DNA of 64,000 nt. It comes from ZC4RG30 sp035556135 (lineage in GTDB: Bacteria > Pseudomonadota > Gammaproteobacteria > Steroidobacterales > Steroidobacteraceae). Positions within the stretch are counted from its first letter, which is position 1. Every line of letters starts with the position of its first letter. Position numbers and translations under genes: made by a program. The notes under the pieces were generated by a model. That model did not search any database. It was not told the origin of the DNA and saw nothing but the letters and a program-made list of their open reading frames with translations. Shown piece by piece: positions 26,663 to 35,267 of the stretch. Location of the stretch: contig DATMFO010000003.1 in NCBI GenBank assembly GCA_035556135.1, positions 1,178,001 to 1,242,000 on the forward strand, given 5' to 3'.

Positions 26663-27226
26663 ATGGACAAGCCTTTCTGCTCGCATTGTGGCCAGCGCAC
26701 GGTGGTAACCATTCCCCCGGGCGATACGCGGCCCCGGCGCACCTGCCCGGCCTGCGGCGCGGTGCACTATGAAAACCCCAACGTGGTGGTGGGCTGCGTG
26801 CCCGTGCATGAGGGCCGCATCCTGATCTGCCGGCGGGCCATCGAACCGCGGCGCGGCTACTGGACCATCCCTGCCGGCTTCCTCGAGAACGGCGAGACGC
26901 TGGAGGCCGGCGCCGCGCGCGAGTGCCAGGAGGAGGCGCTGGCCACGGTGCAGATCGGTTCGCTGCTGGCGGTGGTGAACGTGCCGGAAGCCTGCCAGGT
27001 GCATGTGTTCTTCCGCGCCCATCTCGCGAGGCCTGAATACGGCGCCGGCGAGGAAAGCCTGGAGGCAAAGCTGGTGGAAGTGAAGGACATCCCCTGGGAT
27101 GAACTGGCCTTTCCCTCAACAGTTTATGCCTTGCGGTGCCACGTCGCGGACCGCGAGACTGTGGCCCTGCCAACGCACGTCACGACGCTCGCCCGCCGCC
27201 CCGGGCCAGACGCCCCGATGGGCTAG
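26663..27226 (+). CDS. Nudix hydrolase with N-terminal zinc ribbon
   Basis: A 187-residue protein. The N-terminal zinc ribbon has C-x2-C (FCSHCGQ) and C-x2-C (TCPACGAVHYENPN), and the Nudix domain carries the box GFLENGETLEAGAARECQEE (about residues 73-92). The last part reads EEALA where many enzymes have EExGU. The architecture is that of NudC/ADP-ribose pyrophosphatase-like proteins, which cleave X-linked nucleoside diphosphates; the true substrate is open. Start: ATG at 26663, with a GTG one codon upstream as the alternative. fdxA follows 27 bases downstream. Confidence 0.88.
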   Translation: MDKPFCSHCGQRTVVTIPPGDTRPRRTCPACGAVHYENPNVVVGCVPVHEGRILICRRAIEPRRGYWTIPAGFLENGETLEAGAARECQEEALATVQIGSLLAVVNVPEACQVHVFFRAHLARPEYGAGEESLEAKLVEVKDIPWDELAFPSTVYALRCHVADRETVALPTHVTTLARRPGPDAPMG

Positions 27227-27253
27227 AATGACGCGCCTTACCGTGGAGAGCGC

Positions 27254-27577
27254 ATGACCTTCGTCGTCACCGAAAACTGCATCAAGTGCAAATACATGGA
27301 CTGCGTGGAAGTCTGCCCGGTGGACTGCTTCCATGAGGGCCCGAACTTCCTGGTGATCGATCCGGATGAATGCATCGACTGCACCTTGTGCGAGCCGGAG
27401 TGCCCCGCCGAGGCCATCTTCTCCGAGGACGAAGTCCCCGCGGACCAGAAGGACTTCCTGAAGATCAATGCCGAGCTGGCCAAGCAGTGGCCGGTGATCA
27501 CCGAGAAGAAGCCCGGCCCTGCCGACGGCAAGGAATGGGACGGCAAGCCCGGCAAGAAGGAACTGCTGGAACGCTAG
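27254..27577 (+). CDS. fdxA: Seven-iron ferredoxin FdxA
   Basis: A 107-residue ferredoxin whose cysteine pattern matches the 3Fe-4S/4Fe-4S type of Azotobacter ferredoxin I. C9, C17 and C50 would bind the 3Fe cluster, and C21, C40, C43 and C46 the 4Fe cluster. The C-terminal 50 residues are the usual FdxA extension (DFLKINAELAKQWPVIT). It carries electrons in the cytoplasm. A TAGAAT hexamer at 27224-27229, about 25 bases upstream, may be the -10 box, overlapping the end of the Nudix gene. GGAGAG upstream of the ATG is the ribosome binding site. Confidence 0.96.
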   Translation: MTFVVTENCIKCKYMDCVEVCPVDCFHEGPNFLVIDPDECIDCTLCEPECPAEAIFSEDEVPADQKDFLKINAELAKQWPVITEKKPGPADGKEWDGKPGKKELLER

Positions 27578-27602
27578 GGATCAGCGCGCTAGGGATCAGC
27601 GC
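27573..27602. repeat. Perfect 15-bp tandem duplication between fdxA and dsbC
   Basis: GCTAGGGATCAGCGC occurs twice back to back (27573-27587 and 27588-27602). The first copy contains the fdxA stop codon (27575-27577) and the second contains the dsbC stop codon (reverse strand, 27596-27598). Each copy therefore carries a potential stop for both convergent genes. Confidence 0.9.
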
Positions 27603-28417
27603 GCGACGGAGACCACGGGCGTGGCCGTGCTCTCCTTGATGGCCTCGAGCAGGTCTGGTGGCGGCAGGTAGCCGGGAATCACTTCGCCGCTCGACAGCAC
27701 CACACCCGGCGTGCCGGTGAGTGCGAACTTGCGCCCGAGGTCAAAGTGCTTTGCAACCGGCGTGCTGCACTCGCGGTGCGGCACGGTGCCGCCCTGCTTG
27801 GCCGTGGTGAGCGCTTCGCGGCGGTCCTTCGCGCACCACACGTCATCCATCACATGGCCGGACTCTGAATCCGGGCCGCTGCGCGGATAGGCCAGGTAGC
27901 GCACGCGGATGCCCACGCGGTTGTATTCCTCCACCTGCGAGTGCATGCGCTGGCACCACTGGCAGTCCACGTCGGTGAACACCGTGACCGTCTCGGGCAG
28001 GCGCGCCGCGCCGAACACGATCATCTCGTTCTCGGGAATCTCGCCCAGCATCTGCAGCCTGAGCTCACGCCGCCGCCGCTCGGTGAGGTTGGGGAACTCG
28101 CCGTCGGTGGTGACCTGGAACAGGTTGCCGGAGATCACGTAGCGGCCATCGGCCGAGACGTAGTTGATCTCGCCCTCGTGGGCGATCTCGTAGAGCCCGG
28201 CGATGGGGCTGAGGCGCAGGTCTTCGGGCTTCGTGCCCGGCATCAACGCCGCCAGTGCGATGCGCGGATCACCCTCGACCACGGGCTCCACAGGCGGGGC
28301 CGCGGGGGCCGAGGCGTTCGGGGACGTGGCAATGGCCTGCGGATCGCTGCTGCAGGCCGCCAGGGCCAGCGCGAGGGCGCCCGTGAGCGCGATGCGGAGT
28401 CTGATGGAGCCTTTCAT
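27596..28417 (-). CDS. dsbC: DsbC/DsbG-type thiol:disulfide interchange protein, predicted lipoprotein
   Basis: A 273-residue protein with a lipoprotein signal (ALALAAC, Cys22), a Pro/Ala-rich linker, an N-terminal DsbC dimerisation domain (about 50-115; INYVSADGRYVISGNLFQV) and a thioredoxin-fold domain. Its active site is CQWC (C152/C155) in FTDVDCQWCQRMH, with the cis-proline region GTPGVVLSSGEVIPGY. DsbC isomerises wrong disulfides in the periplasm and is kept reduced by DsbD. Lipidation and the Gln-Trp dipeptide (most DsbC have GY or PY) are unusual. It is convergent with fdxA and lies 40 bases after xerD. Confidence 0.9.
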   Translation of the reverse strand: MKGSIRLRIALTGALALALAACSSDPQAIATSPNASAPAAPPVEPVVEGDPRIALAALMPGTKPEDLRLSPIAGLYEIAHEGEINYVSADGRYVISGNLFQVTTDGEFPNLTERRRRELRLQMLGEIPENEMIVFGAARLPETVTVFTDVDCQWCQRMHSQVEEYNRVGIRVRYLAYPRSGPDSESGHVMDDVWCAKDRREALTTAKQGGTVPHRECSTPVAKHFDLGRKFALTGTPGVVLSSGEVIPGYLPPPDLLEAIKESTATPVVSVAR

Positions 28418-28457
28418 GGGCCCAGTGTAGCAGCCTTGGCCGGCTGGCCCGCCGCGC

Positions 28458-29393
28458 TCAGCCGCGCGGATGGTGCTGCTGGTGCAGCTCCTTCATGCGC
28501 TCGCGGGCCACGTGGGTGTAGATCTGCGTGGTCGAGAGGTCGCTGTGGCCCAGCAGCATCTGCACCACGCGCAGGTCTGCGCCATGGTTCAGCAGGTGCG
28601 TGGCGAAGGCATGCCGCAGCGTGTGCGGGGAGAGTTCCTTCTCGATGTTCGACTTGCGCGCGTAGCGCTTGATGATGTGCCAGAAGGCCTGGCGCGTCAT
28701 GTGGTCGCCGCGACGGGTCGGGAAGAGGTAGTCGGTGTGCCGGTCGAGCAGGATCTCGCCGCGGCCGGTGCCAATGAACTCGCGCAGCCAGCGCACGGCC
28801 TCCTCCCCCAGCGGGATCAGCCGCTCGCGGTCACCCTTGCCGGTGACGCGCAGCACGCCCTGGTTGAGGTTCAGCTGCGAATATTTCAGCGAGACCAGCT
28901 CCGACACGCGCAGCCCCGTGGCGTAGAGCACCTCGAGCATGGTGCGGTCGCGGCTGCCGAGCGGATCGGAGACCACCGGTGCATTCAGCAGCGCCTCGAC
29001 CTCGCCTTCGGAAAGCGACTTGGGCAGCGAGCGGCCGATCTTCGGCATCGCGATCTGCGCGGTGGGATCCTCGCGCAGCGTGCCCTCGCGCAGCAGGTGG
29101 CGGAAAAAGCGACGGAACGACGAAAGCTGTCGCGCCGTCGAACGTGGCCGCGCGCCGGATTCGACTCGCCATGCGATGAATCCAAGCAGGTCGGCACGTG
29201 TAGCACTGGAAATCACGGTGCCGCGCGCGTTGAGCCAGCGCGACAGCGCCATCAGGTCCGCCCGGTAGGCGGCGAGCGTGTTCGACGACAGGCCCCGCTC
29301 CATCCACGCGCCATCAAGGAACCGCGTGACGGCCGGATCGACCGCATCGGTTGCCGGGCGGGTCGCGGAGGCGGAACTGGCGGATTTGCTCAA
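28458..29393 (-). CDS. xerD: XerD site-specific tyrosine recombinase
   Basis: A 311-residue recombinase with an N-terminal SAM-like core-binding domain (about 20-105) and a catalytic domain with the full set R162 (ATGLRVSEL), K186, H257 and R260 (HTLRHAFATHLL), H283 (LGHSDLSTTQ) and Y292. With XerC it resolves chromosome dimers at dif during division. XerD rather than XerC is favoured by the sequence around IGRSLPKSLSEGEVEALL and by the neighbouring dsbC gene, as in many gammaproteobacteria. The N-terminus is about 13 residues longer than in E. coli XerD. Confidence 0.92.
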   Translation of the reverse strand: MSKSASSASATRPATDAVDPAVTRFLDGAWMERGLSSNTLAAYRADLMALSRWLNARGTVISSATRADLLGFIAWRVESGARPRSTARQLSSFRRFFRHLLREGTLREDPTAQIAMPKIGRSLPKSLSEGEVEALLNAPVVSDPLGSRDRTMLEVLYATGLRVSELVSLKYSQLNLNQGVLRVTGKGDRERLIPLGEEAVRWLREFIGTGRGEILLDRHTDYLFPTRRGDHMTRQAFWHIIKRYARKSNIEKELSPHTLRHAFATHLLNHGADLRVVQMLLGHSDLSTTQIYTHVARERMKELHQQHHPRG

Positions 29394-29501
29394 GGGGATG
29401 GTTTCCGATGGCGATCGTGAACAGACTGGAGCGAGTATCCCGAAACAGCCCCCGGGTCCCCGTGATGCCCTTCACACGCCAGGCGAGGCGTTAACATAAA
29501 G

Positions 29502-30308
29502 ATGAAGCGGGTCACACTATCCCACCTGAAGAACACCGCCGTCATCGTGTCTCCAAACCGAAGCCCCCTGCGCTGGCTGGCCATCCCTTATGCTGCCTGG
29601 GCAGGCATCACATTCCTGATGCTGGCGCTGGGGGTGCTGATCCTCATCCTGCCCATTCCCTGGCAGGGGCTGCGCCGGCGCATGGTGCAGGCCGCGGCGC
29701 GGCTGGCGCTGTGGTGCGGTGGCATGCGCGTGAGCGTGCAGCAGGCGGCGCAGCTGCCGGCCACGCCCTGCGTCGTGGTGGCCAACCATGCCAGCTACCT
29801 GGACGGCATCGTGCTCTTCGCCGCGCTGCCACCGGTGTTCGGCTTCGTGATCAAGCGCGAGATGAGCCGCGTGCCGCTGGCCAACCTGCTGCTCAGGCGC
29901 ATCGGCTCGCACTTCGTCGATCGCGGCAGCGCGCACCGCAGTGCCCGTGATGCACGCAAGCTGTTCAAGCGCGCGCAGGCCGGCGGCGCGATGGCGTTTT
30001 TCCCCGAGGGCACCTTCCAGCGTGCACCGGGGCTGGCGCGCTTTCGCAGCGGCGCCTTCGTGGTGGCGGCCAATGCGCAGCTGCCCATCGTGCCGGTGGC
30101 GATACGCGGCACGCGCAGTGCGCTGCCTGCGGGCGCGCGGCTGCCGCGTCCGGGCCGCATCGAAGTGGAACTGGCGCCGCCGCAGCCGGCGCCGGCGAGC
30201 ACTGAGCCGGCGGTGATCGAAGCGGCGGTCGCGGCCGCACGTGCAGCAATCCTCGCGCGCCTTCCCGAGCCGGACCTGCAGGCTGCGATGGCCAAGACTG
30301 GCGGCTGA
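29502..30308 (+). CDS. plsC: 1-acyl-sn-glycerol-3-phosphate acyltransferase (PlsC family)
   Basis: A 268-residue membrane-bound acyltransferase with one or two N-terminal hydrophobic helices (about 26-52). The catalytic motif NHASYLD (HX4D) is near residue 95, VKREMSRVPLANLLLRRIGSHFVDR-like block II near 115-140, and FFPEGTF near 168. It makes phosphatidic acid in the inner membrane or acts on a related acceptor. The frame begins 108 bases from the divergent xerD start. A CATAAA-containing stretch just upstream could be a -10 box but is not convincing. Confidence 0.88.
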   Translation: MKRVTLSHLKNTAVIVSPNRSPLRWLAIPYAAWAGITFLMLALGVLILILPIPWQGLRRRMVQAAARLALWCGGMRVSVQQAAQLPATPCVVVANHASYLDGIVLFAALPPVFGFVIKREMSRVPLANLLLRRIGSHFVDRGSAHRSARDARKLFKRAQAGGAMAFFPEGTFQRAPGLARFRSGAFVVAANAQLPIVPVAIRGTRSALPAGARLPRPGRIEVELAPPQPAPASTEPAVIEAAVAAARAAILARLPEPDLQAAMAKTGG

Positions 30309-30361
30309 GCCGCGGCCGCATTCGCGTACCGGATGGCGCGCTTGCCGTAAACTCGCGCGCC

Positions 30362-31960
30362 ATGACGAACCGCGACCAGATGGAATACGACGTACTCGTG
30401 GTGGGCGCAGGGCCTGCGGGCCTCGCTGCCGCGATCAGGATCAAGCAACTGGACCCCGCGCGCAGCGTCTGCGTGCTGGAGAAGGCGGCCAGCGTCGGTG
30501 GCCATGCGCTGTCGGGCGCCGTGCTCGAGCCGGGTCCGCTGGATGTGCTGTGGCCGCAGTGGCGGCAGACGCCGCCGGCCATCTGCGTGCCCGTGCAGCG
30601 CGATGAATTCCGCCTGCTCACGCCGCAGCGTGCCGTGCGCCTGCCGGTGCCGCCGCAGCAGCACAACCACGGCAACCTGATCATCTCGCTGGGACAGCTG
30701 CTGCCGCTGCTGGCCGCGCATGCGGAGAGCCTGAGCGTGGACGTGCTGCCGGGATTTGCGGCGGCGGCGCCGCTGTTCGACGCGGAGGGCGCCGTGGCCG
30801 GCGTGCGCGTGGGCGACATGGGGCTGGACGCCGAGGGCAATCCCACCGCGCAATATGCGCCCGGGCCGGAGATCCGCGCGCGCACCACCATCGTGGCCGA
30901 GGGCTGCCGCGGGAGCCTGGCCAGGCAGCTCATCGCGCAGTTCGCGCTGGATGCCGGGCGCTCGCCGCAGACCTTCGCGCTGGGCTTCAAGGAACTGTGG
31001 CAGCTGCCGCCGGGTCGCACGACCGAAGGACTGGTGCAGCACTCGGTGGGCTGGCCGCTGGACAACCAGACCTATGGCGGCAGCTTCGTGTATCACCTCG
31101 GCGGCGACCAGGTGTATGTGGGCTTCGTGGTGGGACTGGATTACCAGGACCCCAGGCTGCAGCCCTTCGAGGCGTTCCAGCAGTTCAAGCACCATCCCTC
31201 GCTGCGGCCGCTGCTCGAGGGCGGCGAGATCCTCGCCGCCGGTGCGCGCACCATCGCGGCCGGCGGCTGGCAGTCCTGCCCGCGGCTCGACATGCCGGGC
31301 GCGCTGCTGGCCGGTGATGCCGGCGGCACGCTGAACTTTCCCAAGATCAAGGGTGTGCACCAGGCCCTGCGCTGCGGAATGCTCGCCGCCGAACACCTGG
31401 TGGAAAGCGGCGGCAGCGCGGGCTTCGATGCGCGCTGGCGTGCTTCCGAGGGCGGGCAGGAGCTGCGCAAGGTGCGCAACATCAAGCCCGGCTTCAAGCG
31501 CGGGCTGTGGTGGGGAATGGCCAATGGCCTGTTCGAAACCATCACCGCGGGCGCTGCGCCCTGGACACTGCGCAACGCCAGCAACGCGACGCTGCACCGG
31601 CTGGATGAATACGAGTCGCCCGACCGGCACTGGCAGCCGCGCACGCTGCCGCCGCGCGACCGGCTGGCTGCGGTGTTCTTCGCGCAGACGGCGCATGATG
31701 AATCCCAGCCCGCGCACCTGCATGTGCATGACACCAGCATCTGCGCCACGCGCTGCGCGCAGGAGTACGGCAATCCCTGCACGCGTTTCTGCCCGGCGAA
31801 CGTGTACGAAATGGTGGACGACGGCGCGGGCGGCAAGCGCCTGCAGGTCAATGCCGCCAACTGCGTGCACTGCAAGGCCTGCGACATCAAGGATCCCTAT
31901 GGCGTGATCACCTGGACCACGCCGGAAGGCGGCAGCGGCCCGAACTACCCGAACCTGTGA
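30362..31960 (+). CDS. Electron transfer flavoprotein-ubiquinone oxidoreductase
   Basis: A 532-residue flavoprotein with an N-terminal FAD-binding Rossmann motif (VVGAGPAGLAAAIRIKQL), a quinone-binding region (KGVHQALRCGMLAAEHLVE) and a C-terminal ferredoxin-like domain. The 4Fe-4S cysteines are in CTRFCPANVYE and CVHCKACDIKDPYGVITW. It ends in the family-typical WTTPEGGSGPNYPNL. It passes electrons from ETF (fatty-acid and amino-acid oxidation) to ubiquinone at the inner membrane. Its stop overlaps the GTG start of mgtE. The etfAB genes are not in this window. Confidence 0.95.
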   Translation: MTNRDQMEYDVLVVGAGPAGLAAAIRIKQLDPARSVCVLEKAASVGGHALSGAVLEPGPLDVLWPQWRQTPPAICVPVQRDEFRLLTPQRAVRLPVPPQQHNHGNLIISLGQLLPLLAAHAESLSVDVLPGFAAAAPLFDAEGAVAGVRVGDMGLDAEGNPTAQYAPGPEIRARTTIVAEGCRGSLARQLIAQFALDAGRSPQTFALGFKELWQLPPGRTTEGLVQHSVGWPLDNQTYGGSFVYHLGGDQVYVGFVVGLDYQDPRLQPFEAFQQFKHHPSLRPLLEGGEILAAGARTIAAGGWQSCPRLDMPGALLAGDAGGTLNFPKIKGVHQALRCGMLAAEHLVESGGSAGFDARWRASEGGQELRKVRNIKPGFKRGLWWGMANGLFETITAGAAPWTLRNASNATLHRLDEYESPDRHWQPRTLPPRDRLAAVFFAQTAHDESQPAHLHVHDTSICATRCAQEYGNPCTRFCPANVYEMVDDGAGGKRLQVNAANCVHCKACDIKDPYGVITWTTPEGGSGPNYPNL

Positions 31961-33345
31961 GCGAAGAGCGCGCGGACAACGTCGATACCGAGATCGTGAC
32001 GGCCCGGCCGTCGCGTCCCGGCCGGCTGTCCGCGCTGCGCACCGCGCTGGATGAGGGCGCGGTGCGCGCCGCCGAGCGCATCGTCAACACGCTGCATCCG
32101 GCCGAGATGGCGCAGCTGCTGGAGTCCCTGCCGCCGCAGCGCCGCGAGCTGGTGTGGGAGATGATCGACCCGGCGCTGGACGGCGACGTACTGGTCGAGC
32201 TCTCCGAAGACGTGCGCGCGCAGCTGATCCGCGAGATGGATCCGCAGGAGCTGGCCGCCGCCACCGAAGGCCTGGAGGTGGACGACCTGGCCGACCTGCT
32301 GGCCGACCTGCCCGAGACCGTCACGCGGCAGCTGCTGCACAACATGGACCAGCAGGACCGCGAGCGGCTGTCGCGCGTGCTGTCCTGGCCGGAAGACAGC
32401 GCCGGCGGCCTGATGAGCACCGACACGGTGAGCGTGCGCGCCGACGTGTCGCTGGAGGTGGTGCAGCGTTACCTGCGCATGCGCGGGGAGCTGCCGGAGC
32501 GCACCGACCGGCTGTTCGTGGTGGACCGCAGCGACCGCTTCCTCGGCACGGTGACGCTGGCGCGCCTGCTCACCGACGACCCGGACCGGCTGGTGGGCGC
32601 CAGCCTCGATCCCGACGCGCCGCGCATCGCACCGGAGCTGCCAGCCAGCGAGGTCTCGCAGCTGTTCCGCGACCGCGACCTGGTGTCGGCCCCCGTGGTC
32701 GATGACTCCGGCCTGCTGCTGGGTCGCATCACCGTTGACGATGTGGTGGACGTGATCGCGGAGGAAGCCGCCCACGAAGTGATGGCCGGCGCGGGCCTGC
32801 GCGACGAGGAAGACGCCTTCGCCCCGGTGCTGACCACCACGCGGCGGCGCCTCCTGTGGCTGGGCATCAACCTGTGCACGGCCATGCTGGCGGGCCTCGT
32901 GGTGCAGCGTTTCGAGGGCACCATCGAGAAGGTGGCGGCGCTGGCGGTGCTGATGCCGGTGGTATCGAGCATGGGCGGCATCGCCGGCTCGCAGACGGTG
33001 GTGCTCATCATCCGCTCGATGGCGCTGGGACAGGTTGAATGGCGCGACGCGCGTTTCCTGCTGTTCCGCGAGATGAGCGTGGGTGCGATCAATGGCCTGG
33101 CGATGTCGGCGATCCTGGCTGCCATCACCGTGGCCTGGCTGGGCACCTGGCAGATCGCCGTGATCATCACCTTCGCGATGGTCACCAACCTGCTGGCCGC
33201 GGCGCTGGTGGGCGTGATGGTGCCGCTGACACTGCGCCGGCTGCAGATCGACCCGGCGCTGGCGGCTGGCGTCATCCTCACCGCCTTCACCGACTGCATC
33301 GGTTTTGCGACGCTGCTGGGACTGGGTACGCTGTTCCTGACCTGA
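31957..33345 (+). CDS. mgtE: MgtE-type magnesium transporter/channel
   Basis: A 462-residue protein with a GTG start overlapping the preceding stop (GTGA). It has a MgtE N domain (about 35-140; LHPAEMAQLLESLPPQRREL, then ADLLADLPETVTRQLL), a CBS pair (about 150-270; GLMSTDTVSVRADVSLEVV, then APVVDDSGLLLGRITVDDV) and five membrane helices. The pore region has VLMPVVSSMGGIAGSQTVVLIIRSMALG and ALAAGVILTAFTDCIGF-like segments. The cytoplasmic domains gate Mg2+ entry. No leader exists for an M-box riboswitch because the gene starts inside its neighbour. Confidence 0.95.
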   Translation: MSEERADNVDTEIVTARPSRPGRLSALRTALDEGAVRAAERIVNTLHPAEMAQLLESLPPQRRELVWEMIDPALDGDVLVELSEDVRAQLIREMDPQELAAATEGLEVDDLADLLADLPETVTRQLLHNMDQQDRERLSRVLSWPEDSAGGLMSTDTVSVRADVSLEVVQRYLRMRGELPERTDRLFVVDRSDRFLGTVTLARLLTDDPDRLVGASLDPDAPRIAPELPASEVSQLFRDRDLVSAPVVDDSGLLLGRITVDDVVDVIAEEAAHEVMAGAGLRDEEDAFAPVLTTTRRRLLWLGINLCTAMLAGLVVQRFEGTIEKVAALAVLMPVVSSMGGIAGSQTVVLIIRSMALGQVEWRDARFLLFREMSVGAINGLAMSAILAAITVAWLGTWQIAVIITFAMVTNLLAAALVGVMVPLTLRRLQIDPALAAGVILTAFTDCIGFATLLGLGTLFLT

Positions 33346-33349
33346 CGGA

Positions 33350-34525
33350 TCAGGCGCGGGCCGGCTGGGCCTGCGCCGGCGCATCGAACAGCTCGCGCAA
33401 TTCCTTCTCGCGCATCATCGCGTCGCGGTAGCCCAGCTGGATCAGCGCCGTCGTGTACTCGGCCTCGAACAAGAGGTAGCTGGCCAGCTGCGCGCCAGCG
33501 GTGCCGCGCGCGCCGATCACGCGCAGCAGCGCCTTCAGCGCGGGCGGCAGGCAGTGCATGTGCTGCTCGGCGACGGAACGCAGGTCCTCGGACGGCGAGA
33601 TGAACACGATGCGCTCCACCTGCCGCGCGCCGGGGAACACCTGTGGCGCCACGCGCAGCATGCGGTTCACGCGCTCGATCTGTTCCAGGTCGGACCAGAT
33701 CTGGTCGGTGAAGAGGTTGTCGAGCGCGAAGCCGGCGATCTGGCCCGGCGTGGGCGCGGAATGCGGCGTGGAGCGACGCACCGACACGCCGCCGGTGCCG
33801 GCGCTGCGCATGCCGATGATCAGCAGCCGGTCGGCGCCCAGCCTGAGCGCCGGCGACAGCGGCGCGGTCTGGCGCATGGCGCCATCGCCGTAATAAACGC
33901 CGTCGATCTCCTCGGCGGGGAACAGCAGCGGCACCGACAGGCTGCCCATCAGGTGCGAGAGGTTCAGCCGCACGCGGCGACCGATGTGGTCGGTGCGGCT
34001 CCATTCCGAAAGACCCGGCCGTCCTTCAAAGAAGGCCACCGAACGCGCCGTGCCATAGCCGGTGGCGCACAGCGCCAGTGCATCCAGGCGGCCGTTGCGG
34101 ATGTTGCGTCCCACGCCGCGCCACGGCACCTCGCTGCCGAGCAGCTCGCGCAGCGGCGTGTTGTCGAAAAGCGAACGCGGTGCGCTGGCCAGCAATCCGC
34201 CGGACAGCAGTGATAACGCCCAGCGCAGGCCCGAACGGATCATCCGGCGTCGCCCGACGTGGAAGATCTGCTGCACATGGAAATTTGCCCACACCCTTTC
34301 GATGGCCGCAACGGCCTGGCTCCACTGGTCGGCGCGCGCCGCCAGCACCGCCGCTGCCACGGCGCCGGCGGAGGTGCCGACGACCACGCGGAAGGGATTG
34401 GGTTGATCGGGCAGGATATGTGACAGCGCTTTCAGCACACCGACCTGGTAAGCCGAACGCGCACCGCCACCGGTCAGCACCAGTGCAGGAACAGCGCGCC
34501 CGGGAGATGGCAGGTGGGCTGACAT
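33350..34525 (-). CDS. Patatin-like phospholipase
   Basis: A 391-residue cytoplasmic or peripheral protein. The start at 34525 gives MSAHLPSPGRAVPALVLTGG; the frame upstream extends 81 codons but overlaps the divergent peroxiredoxin gene. Patatin features are the oxyanion loop GGGARSAYQVGVL (about residue 20), the nucleophile motif GTSAGAV (Ser near 59) and the dyad aspartate in YYGDGAMR (near 217). It probably hydrolyses lipid acyl esters; the physiological substrate is unknown. It converges on mgtE with only 4 bases between the stops. Confidence 0.88.
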   Translation of the reverse strand: MSAHLPSPGRAVPALVLTGGGARSAYQVGVLKALSHILPDQPNPFRVVVGTSAGAVAAAVLAARADQWSQAVAAIERVWANFHVQQIFHVGRRRMIRSGLRWALSLLSGGLLASAPRSLFDNTPLRELLGSEVPWRGVGRNIRNGRLDALALCATGYGTARSVAFFEGRPGLSEWSRTDHIGRRVRLNLSHLMGSLSVPLLFPAEEIDGVYYGDGAMRQTAPLSPALRLGADRLLIIGMRSAGTGGVSVRRSTPHSAPTPGQIAGFALDNLFTDQIWSDLEQIERVNRMLRVAPQVFPGARQVERIVFISPSEDLRSVAEQHMHCLPPALKALLRVIGARGTAGAQLASYLLFEAEYTTALIQLGYRDAMMREKELRELFDAPAQAQPARA

Positions 34526-34586
34526 GGGCCTATCATTATGATTCAACGCGCCTTCATCCGGGGCGCGGGAATCCCGAGGAGCAACC

Positions 34587-35234
34587 ATGCGTGCAGGTGC
34601 AATCCGAATCTCCCCCCTGGTGATCCTCGCCGCCTTCGCGGCACTCGCACTGGCCGCCGTCAGCGCCATGGCAGCCGGCCCCGCCGCCGCTCCCGCGGCC
34701 GGCACGACGGCGAAGCCGAAGGCAGGCGACACGGCGCCGGCATTCTCGCTGGTGGACCAGAACGGCAAGAAGCACTCGCTGTCCGACTACAAGGGCAAGT
34801 GGGTGGTGGTCTATTTCTATCCGAAGGACCAGACGCCGGGCTGCACCACGCAGGCCTGCCAGTTCACCGAGAACGTGTTTGCCTTCCGCAAGGCCGGAGC
34901 GCAGATCCTCGGCATCAGCGTCGATGACGAGGCCTCGCACAAGGCCTTCGAGAAGGCGCTGGCCGGCAATGCGAAGATCTCCGCCGAGAACCAGAAGCTG
35001 ATCGAGGAGCATGGCCTGCCCTTCCCGCTGCTGGCTGATTCAACCTTCGCCACGGCAAAGGCCTATGGCGTGCTGACGCAGCGAGGCACGATGAACATCG
35101 CCTCGCGCGAGACCTTCCTGATCGATCCGCAGGGCAAGGTGGCCAGGCACTATGAGGTCACGCCCGACAAGCTCGAAGGCCACTCGGCCGAGCTGCTGAA
35201 GGACATCAAGGCGCTGCAGGAAAAGAAGAACTGA
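34587..35234 (+). CDS. bcp: Exported peroxiredoxin of the BCP/PrxQ type
   Basis: A 215-residue thiol peroxidase. The AhpC/TSA core (about 45-210) has the peroxidatic cysteine C86 in PGCTTQACQF, with a candidate resolving cysteine C91 five residues later, as in Bcp/PrxQ. It also has YFYPKDQTPG and ETFLIDPQGKVARHYEV. Unlike classic cytoplasmic Bcp (about 155 residues), it has an N-terminal Sec signal (about 1-30, LAAVSAMAA) and an Ala/Pro/Thr linker, so it likely reduces hydroperoxides in the periplasm. It is divergent from the patatin gene and convergent with pyk. A GAGGAG ribosome binding site precedes the ATG. Confidence 0.9.
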   Translation: MRAGAIRISPLVILAAFAALALAAVSAMAAGPAAAPAAGTTAKPKAGDTAPAFSLVDQNGKKHSLSDYKGKWVVVYFYPKDQTPGCTTQACQFTENVFAFRKAGAQILGISVDDEASHKAFEKALAGNAKISAENQKLIEEHGLPFPLLADSTFATAKAYGVLTQRGTMNIASRETFLIDPQGKVARHYEVTPDKLEGHSAELLKDIKALQEKKN

Positions 35235-35267
35235 GCGCCGGCCGCAAGGCCTGTCTCCAGGGCCGCG

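Noticed and set aside
29795..31870. A 691-codon minus-strand frame across plsC and the ETF-quinone oxidoreductase
   Set aside because: It overlaps two well-defined genes on the other strand and has no motif or start support.
31940..31960. Possible Mg2+ riboswitch for mgtE
   Set aside because: mgtE starts with a GTG overlapping the stop of the preceding gene, so there is no leader that could hold an M-box.
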